From Pseudomonas endophytica (GTDB taxonomy: Bacteria > Pseudomonadota > Gammaproteobacteria > Pseudomonadales > Pseudomonadaceae): a stretch of DNA of 64,000 nt. The DNA is taken from the NCBI RefSeq assembly GCF_001411475.1, contig NZ_LLWH01000001.1, positions 62,001-126,000 of the forward strand, given 5' to 3'. Of the stretch, positions 19,303-28,145 are shown in pieces (positions within the stretch are counted from its first letter, which is position 1; each line of letters starts with the position of its first letter). Below the pieces are notes generated by a model, which saw nothing but the letters and a program-made list of their open reading frames with translations, had not been told where the DNA came from and did not search any database. The translations under genes and the position numbers were made by a program.

Positions 19303-20595
19303 TTACAGATCGTGATGTAGGTATTTTGGCTGCTTCGGCAAACGGAAGCTGAACAGGAAGGCAATGGCCATCATGACCGTCACGTACCAGTAGAACGAGT
19401 TTTCCATCCCCATGGACTTGAGGCCCAGCGCCACATACTCCGCCGAGCCACCAAATACAGCGTTGGCCACAGCGTAGGCCAAGCCAACACCCAATGCCCG
19501 GACCTGAGGCGGGAACATTTCGGCCTTAACCAGCCCGCTGATGGAGGTGTAAAAACTCACAATCGCCAGTGCCAAAGTGATCAACACAAAAGCCAAAAAT
19601 GGGCTGGTGACGGTTTTCAAACTCAGCAAAATTGGCACCGTGCACAACGTGCCCAAGCCACCGAACCACAGCATTGAGTTTCGACGCCCAATTTTGTCGG
19701 CGAGCATGCCGAACAACGGCTGCATGCACATATAAAGGAAGAGCGCCCCGGTCATGATGTAACTGGCGGTTTTGGCGTGCATCCCGGCAGTGTTCACCAG
19801 GTATTTCTGCATGTAGGTGGTAAACGTGTAGAAAATTAACGAGCCGCCCGCGGTGTAGCCGAGCACGGTAATAAAAGCACCTTTGTGGTCACGAAACAGC
19901 GCGGCGATGCTACCTGCGTCTTTATCATCACGGGTTTGAGCGTTGCTGGTTTCTTTCAGGGAGCGACGCAGCAGGAGTGAAATTACCGCCGCAACGGCAC
20001 CAATCACGAACGGAATACGCCAGCCCCACGCGCGTAATTCTTCTTCTGACAAGATCTGTTGAAGAATCACCACAACCAGAACGGCCAGCAGTTGCCCACC
20101 GATCAGGGTTACATATTGGAATGAAGCAAAGAAACCACGCTGCCCTTTGAGGGCAACCTCACTCATGTAGGTAGCCGTGGTGCCATATTCTCCCCCCACC
20201 GACAGACCTTGGAACAACCGCGCCATTAACAGCAAGGCAGGCGCCCAAGCGCCAATCGAGTCGTACGTGGGAAGAAAGGCGATAACCAATGAGCCGGCGC
20301 ACATCATCATCACCGAGATCATCATTGAGTTCTTTCGCCCGTGTTTATCGGCAACCCGGCCAAACAGCCAGCCACCAATAGGACGCATCAAGAAGCCCGC
20401 CGCAAACACCCCGGCAGTGTTCAACAACTGAACCGTAGGGTCATCGGACGGAAAGAAGGCAGGCGCAAAGTAAATCGCGCAGAACGCGTAAACGTAAAAA
20501 TCGAACCATTCGACCAAGTTGCCGGAGGACGCACCGACAATCGCAAAGATCCTTTTTCTACGCTCTTCTCCTGTGTAGTGGGTTTCAGCTGTCAT
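19303..20595 (-). CDS. pcaT: MFS dicarboxylate/alpha-ketoglutarate-type permease (PcaT)
   Basis: A 430-residue proton symporter with twelve predicted membrane segments, close to KgtP/ProP-type metabolite:H+ symporters. Visible family signatures are [14 protein letters not shown] after the first helix, [13 protein letters not shown] between helices 2 and 3, and [14 protein letters not shown]. In P. putida PcaT takes up beta-ketoadipate. The position between pcaF and pcaB supports that role, but alpha-ketoglutarate or another dicarboxylate is possible. A hairpin separates it from pcaF, so it probably has its own promoter. Confidence 0.85.
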   Translation of the reverse strand: MTAETHYTGEERRKRIFAIVGASSGNLVEWFDFYVYAFCAIYFAPAFFPSDDPTVQLLNTAGVFAAGFLMRPIGGWLFGRVADKHGRKNSMMISVMMMCAGSLVIAFLPTYDSIGAWAPALLLMARLFQGLSVGGEYGTTATYMSEVALKGQRGFFASFQYVTLIGGQLLAVLVVVILQQILSEEELRAWGWRIPFVIGAVAAVISLLLRRSLKETSNAQTRDDKDAGSIAALFRDHKGAFITVLGYTAGGSLIFYTFTTYMQKYLVNTAGMHAKTASYIMTGALFLYMCMQPLFGMLADKIGRRNSMLWFGGLGTLCTVPILLSLKTVTSPFLAFVLITLALAIVSFYTSISGLVKAEMFPPQVRALGVGLAYAVANAVFGGSAEYVALGLKSMGMENSFYWYVTVMMAIAFLFSFRLPKQPKYLHHDL

Positions 20596-20666
20596 TTTTT
20601 TGGACTCATCAGGGTTAGTTACTTTTTAGACATACCTTGCAACAAGTAACACTGCAACCACAAAGA

Positions 20667-20696
20667 GCTGAACGATTGACTAATCAATCGTTCAGC
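20667..20696 (-). terminator. Hairpin between pcaF and pcaT
   Basis: A 13-base perfect stem (20667-20679 GCTGAACGATTGA with 20684-20696) and a 4-base loop, 20 bases past the pcaF stop. The T-run after it on the minus strand is poor (TCTTTGTGG), so it may only attenuate transcription between pcaIJF and pcaTBDC. An operator role cannot be excluded. Confidence 0.5.
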
Positions 20697-20716
20697 AAGC
20701 CGTCTACAACAGGTCT

Positions 20717-21919
20717 TTAGACCCTTTCGATTGCCAGTGCCAAACCTTGACCAACCCCGACACACATGGTCGCCAAGCCTTTTTTGCCACCGGTTTTTTC
20801 CAATTGATGCAGCGCCGTCATCACCAGTCGCGCTCCACTCATGCCCAGCGGATGGCCCAGGGCAATGGCGCCACCATTGGGGTTGACTTGGGGAGCGTCG
20901 TCCGCCAGACCAAGCTCTCGTAGCACCGCCAAACCTTGGCTGGCAAAGGCTTCGTTCAACTCGATCACATCAAAGTCGCTAACGGACACCCCCAGACGCT
21001 CAACCAGTTTGCGCACCGCAGGCACCGGACCGATCCCCATCACTCGGGGCGCTACTGCGGCACTGGCCATGCCCAAAACGCGAGCCCGAGCCGTCAAACC
21101 GTGGCGTTTTACCGCTTCAGCAGACGCCAAGATCAGTGCCGCAGCACCGTCGTTCACCCCAGAAGCATTACCGGCGGTGACGGTTTTATCCGGCCCATTG
21201 ACCGGTTTTAGCTTGCTCAGGGTTTGAAGGTTGGTGTCGGCACGTGGATGTTCATCGTGCTCAACGAGCGTTTCGCCTTTTTTATGGACGATACGCACCG
21301 GCACAATCTCCTCGGCAAAATAGCCCGCCGCCTGAGCCGCCGCCGTGCGCTGCTGGCTGCGCAAAGCAAAGGCATCTTGGTCAGCACGAGAAACCTGATA
21401 ATCATCGGCCACGTTGTCAGCCGTTTGCGGCATCGCGTCGACCCCGTATTGAGCCTTCATCAATGGGTTGATAAAGCGCCAGCCAATGGTGGTGTCTTCC
21501 AGCTTCATGTTGCGCGAGAACGCCGCATCAGCTTTACCCATCACAAACGGCGCCCGCGACATAGATTCAACGCCACCGGCAATCGCCAGTTCCATTTCGC
21601 CACTGGCAATGGCCCGGAACGCAGTACCAATCGCGTCCATGCCCGAAGCACACAAGCGATTGAGCGTCACACCGGGAATGGTGTCCGGCAACCCGGCCAG
21701 CAACGCCGCCATACGGGCCACATTGCGGTTGTCTTCACCCGCCTGATTGGCGCAGCCCAAGAATACTTCGTCGACCTCGTCCCACTTAACATTAGGGTTG
21801 CGCTCCATCAGCGCCTTGATCGGCGTGGCCGCCAGATCATCAGCACGAACGGCCGCTAGACCACCGCCAAAACGGCCAATGGGGGTACGAATTGCGTCAC
21901 AAATAAAGACTTCACGCAT
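20717..21919 (-). CDS. pcaF: Beta-ketoadipyl-CoA thiolase
   Basis: A 400-residue thiolase that splits beta-ketoadipyl-CoA into succinyl-CoA and acetyl-CoA, the last step of the pathway. The acylated cysteine is in [13 protein letters not shown] (about residue 90), the catalytic histidine in [19 protein letters not shown], and the second cysteine in [10 protein letters not shown] use the ATG at 21919, which overlaps the pcaJ stop as TGATG; the in-frame codon before it is a GTG. This overlap shows translational coupling with pcaIJ. Confidence 0.96.
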   Translation of the reverse strand: MREVFICDAIRTPIGRFGGGLAAVRADDLAATPIKALMERNPNVKWDEVDEVFLGCANQAGEDNRNVARMAALLAGLPDTIPGVTLNRLCASGMDAIGTAFRAIASGEMELAIAGGVESMSRAPFVMGKADAAFSRNMKLEDTTIGWRFINPLMKAQYGVDAMPQTADNVADDYQVSRADQDAFALRSQQRTAAAQAAGYFAEEIVPVRIVHKKGETLVEHDEHPRADTNLQTLSKLKPVNGPDKTVTAGNASGVNDGAAALILASAEAVKRHGLTARARVLGMASAAVAPRVMGIGPVPAVRKLVERLGVSVSDFDVIELNEAFASQGLAVLRELGLADDAPQVNPNGGAIALGHPLGMSGARLVMTALHQLEKTGGKKGLATMCVGVGQGLALAIERV

Positions 21920-22698
21920 CACGCTTCTCCTGGCGCTTGGCCGTGCGCCAAGGCCGTGCGCGCTTCCAGATCGCGTAAGGCGCTCAATTCAAGGTCGGTT
22001 GGCTCGGCCGTTTGCTCGACCTCGTCGGCAAAACGAATGGCCCAGCCAGTCGCGGCAACCACTTGTTCACGTGTCACACCCGGATGCAGAGCGGTGACGA
22101 CAAATTCGTTGGTCTGCGCTTCAGGCTCCATGATGCACAGATCAGTGATGATGCCCACCGGCCCAGCGCCCGGCAGCCCCAAACGCTTGCGCGAGTCGCC
22201 ACCTTCGCCATGGCCCACCGAGGTGATGAAGTCCAGTTTGTCGACAAACGAGCGAGCTGATTGCTTGAGGATAATCAACACGCTTTTGGCGGAGCCTGCA
22301 ATTTCAGGTGCTCCACCGGCACCCGGCAGACGAACCTTGGGGTGATGATAGTCACCGACCACAGTGGTGTTGATATTGCCGAAGCGGTCCACCTGCGCAG
22401 CCCCTAAGAAGCCAACGTCGACACGCCCACCTTGCAGCCAGTAACGGAAAATTTCACTGGTAGCCACGACCGTATCAGCCGTTTCGGCCAGTTCACCATC
22501 ACCAATCGACAGCGGTAGCACGTGAGGTTTGGCGCCAATCGGCCCAGATTCGTAAATCAGCACGACATCAGGTGACGATGTCAGGCGCGCCAAGTTCGCG
22601 GCTTTCGACGGCAGACCAATGCCTACAAAACAGACCGAACCGTTTTTAAGACGACGGGCGGCTGCGACTGTCATCATTTCGTTGGTGGAGTAAGCCAT
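21919..22698 (-). CDS. pcaJ: 3-oxoadipate CoA-transferase subunit B
   Basis: A 259-residue beta subunit of succinyl-CoA:beta-ketoadipate CoA-transferase. The active-site glutamate is in LIYESGPIGAKP, in the family's conserved ESG motif. The rest (GFLGAAQVDRFGNINTTVVG and PGAGGAPEIA) is typical of the CoA-transferase fold. It overlaps pcaI by one base (TAATG) and pcaF by one base, so the three are one tight unit. Confidence 0.96.
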   Translation of the reverse strand: MAYSTNEMMTVAAARRLKNGSVCFVGIGLPSKAANLARLTSSPDVVLIYESGPIGAKPHVLPLSIGDGELAETADTVVATSEIFRYWLQGGRVDVGFLGAAQVDRFGNINTTVVGDYHHPKVRLPGAGGAPEIAGSAKSVLIILKQSARSFVDKLDFITSVGHGEGGDSRKRLGLPGAGPVGIITDLCIMEPEAQTNEFVVTALHPGVTREQVVAATGWAIRFADEVEQTAEPTDLELSALRDLEARTALAHGQAPGEA

Positions 22699-23555
22699 TA
22701 TTTTGCCTCCGAAGCGCGGGCCAGCTTGGCCTGGAACTCGCTAAAATTTGCGGTGCCGTGGATGTAGTCATTGATCCAGGCCGTGAAAGTTTCGCGGTCG
22801 CGGGCAATGGGGTCCCATGCCTGATAGAAACGGTTATCACGCTCGGTATAACCATGGGCATAGGAGGGATGCGCCCCTCCCGGCACGTGACACACCGCAC
22901 TCAACGCCCAAGTTGGCAGAACGCAGGCATTCATGGGGGCTTGCAGGTCATCAACAATTTCTTCAACCGTGACGATGCAACGCTTGGCGGCCAAAGCAGC
23001 CTCTTTTTGCACGCCCAAAATCCCCCACAACAGCACATTCCCTTTGCGGTCAGCCTTTTGCGCATGGATGACAGTCACATCGGGACGCACCGACGGCACA
23101 GCCGCCAACACTTCGCCTGTAAATGGGCAGGTGACGGTTTTGATCAATGGGTTGACCTTAGGCAGGTCGGAGCCTGCGTAAGCACGCAATACCGCGAACG
23201 GTAGGCCCGAGGCTCCCGCTACATAAGCATTAGCCAAGTCAGCGTGACTGTGCTCTTCGATTTCCAGCGGCTGCGGCCACTGCTTTTCCACGGCATCACG
23301 CAAACGATGCAGCGACCCAACACCCGGGTTACCGCCCCAAGAGAAGATCAACTTTCGTGCACACCCGGCGCCAATCAACTGGTCATAAATCAAGTCAGGC
23401 GTCATGCGAACTAAGGTCAGCTCTTTCTTACCCTGACGAATGATTTCATGACCTGCTGCGGTCGGAATCAAGTGCGTGAAACCTTCGAGGGCGACCGTAT
23501 CGCCGTCATTCACGTACTGCTTCACGGCCTCGTGTAACGAAATGATTTCTGCCAT
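22698..23555 (-). CDS. pcaI: 3-oxoadipate CoA-transferase subunit A
   Basis: A 285-residue alpha subunit that pairs with PcaJ to transfer CoA from succinyl-CoA to beta-ketoadipate. I chose the ATG at 23555 (MAEIISLHEAVKQYV), preceded by GGGAGC; the open frame starts 20 codons earlier without a conserved sequence. The N-terminal strand DGDTVALEGFTHLIPTAA and the segment LIFSWGGNPGVGSLHR are family features. It is the first gene of pcaIJF and lies downstream of PcaR-type operators. Confidence 0.95.
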   Translation of the reverse strand: MAEIISLHEAVKQYVNDGDTVALEGFTHLIPTAAGHEIIRQGKKELTLVRMTPDLIYDQLIGAGCARKLIFSWGGNPGVGSLHRLRDAVEKQWPQPLEIEEHSHADLANAYVAGASGLPFAVLRAYAGSDLPKVNPLIKTVTCPFTGEVLAAVPSVRPDVTVIHAQKADRKGNVLLWGILGVQKEAALAAKRCIVTVEEIVDDLQAPMNACVLPTWALSAVCHVPGGAHPSYAHGYTERDNRFYQAWDPIARDRETFTAWINDYIHGTANFSEFQAKLARASEAK

Positions 23556-23656
23556 GAGGGGTAGCTCCCGTTTCTTGTATGCCACTGAATAAAAAACGAT
23601 GGGCCAAGGCCGCACCGGACTGTCAGCAGGTTAAGCCGCCGCCCTGCACTCAAACA

Positions 23657-23692
23657 ATCCGATAATCGACGATGTGTTCGGTAATCGAACAC
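23657..23692 (-). promoter_or_regulatory. PcaR-type operators upstream of pcaIJF
   Basis: A perfect inverted repeat, GTGTTCG and CGAACAC around GTAAT, spans 23674-23692 and contains the GTTCGxTAATCG core of PcaR sites known from P. putida. A second half-like copy (CCGATAATCG, 23660-23669) lies next to it. Both are about 100-140 bases upstream of pcaI, between it and the pcaR 3' end. Confidence 0.7.
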
Positions 23693-23710
23693 TTAGTTAG
23701 GCTGCTAGGT

Positions 23711-23745
23711 ATTATTTCGTCAGCGCTTAAAGATCGCGAAATAAT
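23711..23745. repeat. Inverted repeat between pcaI and pcaR
   Basis: ATTATTTCG (23711-23719) is repeated inverted as CGAAATAAT (23737-23745) with a 17-base spacer. It lies behind pcaR and upstream of the pcaI operators; a second pair (GCGCCT / AGGCGC, 23749-23771) stands closer to the pcaR stop and could end pcaR transcription. Confidence 0.35.
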
Positions 23746-23783
23746 CACGCGCCTACCGCAATCGCAGGCGCTAGAAGGTTCTT

Positions 23784-24626
23784 TCAGGTGAACAGTTGTG
23801 CGCTCAGCTCGCGGCTAGAACTGAGCATAATCGGTAGGAAACGTTGCTCAAGCTCTGTGCGAGTCACTCGCCCCGCATGGGTGCTCACATTCAAAGCAGC
23901 CAACACTTGGCCGGAAGCGTCGTACACCGGCACCGCGATCGAACGCAGACCTTGCTCCAGCTCTTGATCGACAACGCACCAGCCCTGCTCACGGACTTTC
24001 TGTAAGCATTCAAGCAAAGCCTCTTGAGTTCTAAGTGTGCGACTGGTTTTGGCCTGAAACTCAGCATGGGCCAAGTACTCATGCAGGCTGACATCGTCTA
24101 GCGCCGCTAACAAAATGCGCCCCATAGACGTGCAATACGCAGGCAAGCGACCGCCAACCGACAGGTCTACCGAAATCAGACGCTGAGTGGTGGCCGAACG
24201 GGCGATATAAAGAATGTCATCGCCTTCTAGGGTCGCCATATTGCACGCTTCGTGCAATTGCTCGCTCATGCGGTCCAGATAAGGCTGGGCCGACACCGCC
24301 AACGGCGTCGACGATAAATAGGCATGCCCAAGTGTCAGTACTTTGGGCAGCAGCGAATAGGTGCGGCCATCGGTGGTGGCATAGCCCAATTTGATCAACG
24401 TGTACAAACAGCGACGCACAGCAGCGCGAGGGATTTCAGTTCGATGGCTGATCTGGGCAATGGTCAAGTGCCGTTTACGCTCTTGAAACGCTTGCACTAC
24501 CGCCAGCCCTCGCGCCAGTGAAGCCATGAAGTCAGGGTCACCGGTGAAGGCCTGAATACGTTTGGCAGGCGATGCCACAATCGGTGGCGCGAGGCCCGTT
24601 ACTGCATTGCGCAATTGCTCACTCAT
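23784..24626 (-). CDS. pcaR: IclR-family regulator PcaR
   Basis: A 280-residue transcription factor that responds to beta-ketoadipate and activates pcaIJ, pcaBDC and related genes in P. putida. The start MSEQLRNAVTGLAPP is chosen because the region before it is not conserved; a purine-rich GGGGATGGGC lies upstream. The N-terminal winged helix (TIAQISHRTEIPRAAVRRCLYTL, about residues 55-77) and the effector domain (YIARSATTQRLISVDLSVG, RLPAYCTSMGRILLA) are intact. It likely represses its own promoter through the two upstream sites. Confidence 0.95.
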   Translation of the reverse strand: MSEQLRNAVTGLAPPIVASPAKRIQAFTGDPDFMASLARGLAVVQAFQERKRHLTIAQISHRTEIPRAAVRRCLYTLIKLGYATTDGRTYSLLPKVLTLGHAYLSSTPLAVSAQPYLDRMSEQLHEACNMATLEGDDILYIARSATTQRLISVDLSVGGRLPAYCTSMGRILLAALDDVSLHEYLAHAEFQAKTSRTLRTQEALLECLQKVREQGWCVVDQELEQGLRSIAVPVYDASGQVLAALNVSTHAGRVTRTELEQRFLPIMLSSSRELSAQLFT

Positions 24627-24704
24627 TGCCCATCCCCGTGATGTAGTTTTTATTGTTCTTGCAGATCGCCCCAGTAACAACACAGGCAGGGCGCGCACTT
24701 TACT

Positions 24705-24735
24705 GGCCGATTATCGAACCGACGGCCGATTATCG
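24705..24735 (-). promoter_or_regulatory. Tandem PcaR-type sites upstream of pcaR
   Basis: GGCCGATTATCG occurs twice, at 24705-24716 and 24724-24735, start-to-start 19 bases. On the minus strand the first reads GTTCGATAATCGGCC, which matches the published core GTTCGATAATCG of PcaR boxes. They lie 79-109 bases upstream of the pcaR start. Confidence 0.75.
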
Positions 24736-25418
24736 CAATCTCCTGTGTCAACCCAAGGTATGAACGGCGCATCAGCCTGCCGTACGTTCCTGTAGGTTAA
24801 ATATTGTTCGGCTGTCGTACTTAGCAACTGCGTACAACACCTGCGTATGATTTTCATTAGGCCTTTTACCTCACGTGCACCCGCAAACATCCACCTATCA
24901 TTGATAGAAATGCACCTGTCTTATATGTGCAGTGAATTAAGCCGACGTCAGCACTCATTAACTTGGCCATGTACTTATCTGATGCCAGTAGTAATAGATC
25001 TAAAAAATGACTCAACCTGTTAATTCGCTGAATTTGCAACAAACAGTGCACTTCGAAGTTGACGTGCCCGAAGCGCTTCGGCGATAGTAGACGCCTTACT
25101 CAAGCCTTTATGGCCCGCAAGTAACTGAATGCACGAAGTCGAGCATTCCCGCCTTTTGGATCCAACCCACTCGTTGAACTCAACAGGCCGCGAGGCTTAA
25201 TTTCCTAGTGCAAACTGTATTGTCCACCCACGGGTGGTGAACACTTAAGTGCAGACACGCCATCTGTTAATTAATGACGTTGCTGCGTGCAGAGAATGGT
25301 TTGTTTACCTTGACGTTGCTTACAGGCATCTGTCTGAAGCTGACTCATCCGTCAAATGGATCACCCTCTGTTGCCAAGTGGTTCACCCAATTTAATCTCT
25401 ACTTAATTAGGTAGCACT
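24736..25418. other. Long intergenic region, nothing recognised
   Basis: About 680 bases between the pcaR promoter region and a short plus-strand gene. I see no coding frame with a convincing ribosome-binding site, no REP element, no hairpin terminator and no tRNA. A 26-codon frame from 25007 has nothing to support it. The base composition is more AT-rich than its neighbours. It may be decayed sequence. Confidence 0.5.
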
Positions 25419-25619
25419 GTGACGAAAGACGAACTGCGCGCAGAACTTGAGCGTCAGGAACAACGTTACAAAGATGTTTATGGCGGCGAAGTCACCACCT
25501 ATGCCGCTCAGTCAGAGCCGGAACGTAAGCCGTGGCGCAAACGTGCCAGCTTGCTCGATCAGGCTTTTTCTCAAGAAATTCAAAAAATCGAGAAAGAACT
25601 CAAAGCCGAAGAGTCATGA
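25419..25619 (+). CDS. Small hypothetical cytosolic protein
   Basis: A 66-residue charged protein starting at GTG. It is mostly helical with strong heptad-like spacing ([20 protein letters not shown] and [17 protein letters not shown]), and a Pro/Lys/Arg stretch ([16 protein letters not shown]) in the middle. I recall similar short Pseudomonas hypotheticals, without a known function. The ribosome-binding site (AGGTAG) is weak but correctly placed. It is followed after 342 bases by the phosphate transporter gene and is probably monocistronic. Confidence 0.6.
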   Translation: MTKDELRAELERQEQRYKDVYGGEVTTYAAQSEPERKPWRKRASLLDQAFSQEIQKIEKELKAEES

Positions 25620-25961
25620 TTTTCTGACACTAATTTGTGTAAAGGCTGCTCCAGAACCTCATTCCGATGAGTGCTCGAGCTGCTGCTTGCTCAACAAAAG
25701 GCATGGGCAACTGCATCACCTCGTCTGATTACAGAAATTTCACACGCTCAAATCAGACTGCTCACCTGACGAATGCTTTGCCCAATTAAACGCTTATAGC
25801 CTTGTATATCAGAGGGTTAGAGCAGATTTAAGACGACCCGAAAAAAAGGCATCTCGCCATTTTTTTCGTTTATAGATGTTACCGGCGAGCACCTAGTGCA
25901 TCGGTTTCTGAGGTTTTCTGGCATAATCCGGCCCCCTTTATGACCGTGTCAGAAAACCTTC
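25620..25961. other. Intergenic region upstream of the Pit transporter
   Basis: Holds no gene I can support. A run of seven A, then GGC and GCC around a short loop, then seven T (25841-25866) may be a weak terminator, though an A-A mismatch interrupts the stem. The transporter's promoter should lie in the last 100 bases (ATAATCC near 25922). Confidence 0.4.
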
Positions 25962-27434
25962 ATGATCGAACTACTAAGCGGATTGGATGCCTGGGTTCTT
26001 ATCAGCCTCTTCTTCGCCCTAGCCTTTGTTCTCGCCTTCGAGTTCATTAACGGCTTTCATGACACCGCAAATGCGGTAGCGACTGTCATCTACACCAAAG
26101 CCATGCCGCCTCACTTGGCGGTGTTCTTTTCAGGTGTGTTTAACTTTCTTGGCGTACTGCTGGGCGGGGTTGGGGTGGCATACGCCATCGTCCACTTGCT
26201 CCCGGTAGAGCTTCTGGTAAATGTGAACACCGGACATGGCTTGGCCATGGTGTTCTCGTTGCTGGCAGCGGCTATCACTTGGAACCTAGGCACCTGGTAC
26301 TTCGGGATTCCAGCGTCAAGCTCGCACACGCTGATCGGTTCGATTTTAGGTGTGGGCCTAGCCAACGCCTTGATCAATGGTATCCCGGTCAGTGATGGAG
26401 TTAACTGGCATAAGGCTATCGAGATTGGTGCCTCGCTGGTGTTCTCTCCCCTCGCGGGCTTTCTGATTGCCGGTCTTATGCTGGTCGGTCTTAAATGGTG
26501 GCGTCCGAACTCCAAGATGCACAAAACACCAGAAGAGCGCCGCAAGCTCGATGACAAAAAGCATCCGCCCTTCTGGAACCGTCTGGTTCTGGTGATCTCA
26601 GCCATGACGGTAAGCTTCGTTCACGGCTCCAATGACGGCCAGAAAGGTATTGGTCTGATCATGTTGGTGCTGATCGGTATCGTGCCCAGCGCCTTCGTTC
26701 TGGACTTGAACAGCACCACTTACCAAATTGAAAGAACTCGCGATGCGACGCTGCACCTGAGCCAGTTCTATCAGCGCAATCACCAGAGCCTTAATGAATT
26801 TTTGGCGCTGGGCAAAGGTGTTAAAGGCGATCTGCCAAGCAAGTTCAGTTGCAACCCGCAACAAACCGAGCCGACTATTTCAGCCCTGCTCGACTCGCTC
26901 AAAGGCGTCACCGACTACCACTCCATGACCTCTGAGCAACGTATCGAGATTCGTCGCTACCTGCTTTGCTTGGATGACACGGCGAAGAAAGTCAGCAAAC
27001 TGCCAGCGCTAGATGCCAGTGAAAAAGCTGACCTCGAAAAACTGCGCAAAGACCTGACAGCCACCACTGAATACGCCCCATTCTGGGTGATCCTGGCTGT
27101 TGCACTGGCTTTGGGCTTGGGCACTATGGTCGGCTGGAGACGCGTGGTTAAAACCATTGGCGAGAAGATTGGCAAGCAGGGCATGACTTATGCCCAAGGT
27201 ATGGCGGCTCAGATCACCACCACCATTGCCATTGGGCTGGCCAACCTCTTCGCCCTACCGGTATCGACGACTCACATCTTGTCTTCGGGCGTGGCGGGCA
27301 CCATGGTTGCCAACAAAAGCGGCCTGCAAGGCAACACCATCAAAACCATCCTGATGGCTTGGGTGCTGACATTGCCTGCTACCGTAGGACTGTCCGCTGC
27401 TCTGTTCTGGCTGGCCTCTATCATCCTCAACTGA
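25962..27434 (+). CDS. pit: Low-affinity inorganic phosphate transporter, Pit family
   Basis: A 490-residue inner-membrane protein that carries metal-phosphate with protons. Both Pit signatures are present: FINGFHDTANAVATVIYTKAM near residue 29 and VSFVHGSNDGQKGIGLIMLV near residue 220. The two membrane halves are separated by a cytosolic insertion of roughly residues 245-365 (LNSTTYQIERTRDATLHLSQ onward), which is typical of the PitA-like branch. It stands alone with a large hairpin behind it. Confidence 0.93.
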   Translation: MIELLSGLDAWVLISLFFALAFVLAFEFINGFHDTANAVATVIYTKAMPPHLAVFFSGVFNFLGVLLGGVGVAYAIVHLLPVELLVNVNTGHGLAMVFSLLAAAITWNLGTWYFGIPASSSHTLIGSILGVGLANALINGIPVSDGVNWHKAIEIGASLVFSPLAGFLIAGLMLVGLKWWRPNSKMHKTPEERRKLDDKKHPPFWNRLVLVISAMTVSFVHGSNDGQKGIGLIMLVLIGIVPSAFVLDLNSTTYQIERTRDATLHLSQFYQRNHQSLNEFLALGKGVKGDLPSKFSCNPQQTEPTISALLDSLKGVTDYHSMTSEQRIEIRRYLLCLDDTAKKVSKLPALDASEKADLEKLRKDLTATTEYAPFWVILAVALALGLGTMVGWRRVVKTIGEKIGKQGMTYAQGMAAQITTTIAIGLANLFALPVSTTHILSSGVAGTMVANKSGLQGNTIKTILMAWVLTLPATVGLSAALFWLASIILN

Positions 27435-27442
27435 TAGAGCGC

Positions 27443-27486
27443 TGTCTGGCCCTGAAACAGGTTCACACCTGCATCGGGGCCAGACA
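27443..27486 (+). terminator. Probable terminator of the Pit gene
   Basis: TGTCTGGCCC (27443-27452) pairs with GGGCCAGACA (27477-27486); within the loop CAGGT and ACCTG form a second stem. A pyrimidine-rich tract with five T follows (near 27500). Confidence 0.6.
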
Positions 27487-27573
27487 CTGGCCTTGCCCCT
27501 CCTTTTTCAGCCTGGATAGCGACTGTCCAGAGCGTCCATCGTCAAAAACCAGCCAATACAAAAAACACAGGCA

Positions 27574-27599
27574 AAAAAATAGGCGACCTAGGTCGCCCA
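27574..27599 (-). terminator. Terminator of the small membrane-protein gene
   Basis: On the minus strand GGGCGACCTAGGTCGCC folds around a 16-base perfect palindrome (GGCGACCTAGGTCGCC, 27582-27597) and is followed by TATTTTTTT. It lies about 40 bases behind the stop of the 37-residue protein. Confidence 0.75.
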
Positions 27600-27637
27600 A
27601 AATGCCTTGCGTGCTCGAGTTCCAGAAGAATCCAGCG

Positions 27638-27751
27638 CTACTTATTGCGCTTGCGCGAATCCTTCCAGATAAAAAAACCTAAACCTACGAAAAACACCAG
27701 CATCAGACCCACCGTAACCACGCCTGCGACAACCACATTATCGAGAAACAT
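27638..27751 (-). CDS. ccoM: Single-helix membrane protein, probable cbb3 oxidase subunit CcoM
   Basis: A 37-residue protein too short for usual gene finding. It starts MFLDNVVVAGVVTVGLMLVF, spans the membrane once, and ends with the basic tail IWKDSRKRNK. A perfect GGAGG lies 7 bases before the ATG and a strong terminator follows, so it is a real gene. The sequence is very close to my memory of CcoM, the small subunit found with cbb3 cytochrome oxidase in P. stutzeri and needed for assembly or stability of the complex. Here it is far from any cco operon, as it is in P. stutzeri. The symbol is tentative. Confidence 0.65.
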   Translation of the reverse strand: MFLDNVVVAGVVTVGLMLVFFVGLGFFIWKDSRKRNK

Positions 27752-27896
27752 GTCAGCCTCCTGCTGGTGTCTGTTGTTTCGTTGAGGCGAGATTAACCAG
27801 ATAGGCAGACGAACGAGTTGACCGGGATCAATAAAGATCGCGGTCAGATGGGGCGTGGAAGGTTAAGTTGATCCAGAACAGCTAAAAAGCTATCAC

Positions 27897-28058
27897 TCAG
27901 CGCTTTTTAGGCTTCTTTTTTGACTTTTTTTTGGCTGCTGCCAATGGCATCGCTTGCTCAAAAGCCTGTCGCACTTCGTTCAGACGTTTTTCTTTAAGGT
28001 CATGCACGCGCTTGTCGCGCTCTGCACCTAGGTCAACCAGCTTGCTGTCTTGGCTCAT
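27897..28058 (-). CDS. Small basic protein, hypothetical
   Basis: A 53-residue cytosolic protein, MSQDSKLVDLGAERDKRVHD at its start, with a charged helix and a lysine-rich tail (AAAKKKSKKKPKKR). Nucleic-acid binding is possible from the charge, but that is inference. There is no clear Shine-Dalgarno sequence. Support comes from codon use, the regular helix pattern and its place between two other short minus-strand genes upstream of rapA, an arrangement I remember from other Pseudomonas genomes. Confidence 0.5.
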   Translation of the reverse strand: MSQDSKLVDLGAERDKRVHDLKEKRLNEVRQAFEQAMPLAAAKKKSKKKPKKR

Positions 28059-28145
28059 AAAAATCAGGTCACTGTTAAAGGCTAGAAGGGCTTAGGGTTA
28101 ACCCAATAATGCGTTGAGGCCGAACAACTGGCCAGAAAAAACCAG

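Noticed and set aside
21224..21859. Open frame of 211 codons on the plus strand within pcaF
   Set aside because: Rich in His and Arg as expected of a shadow frame; pcaF is unmistakable on the other strand.
25007..25087. 26-codon frame in the long gap behind pcaR
   Set aside because: No Shine-Dalgarno sequence, no terminator and no known similarity.
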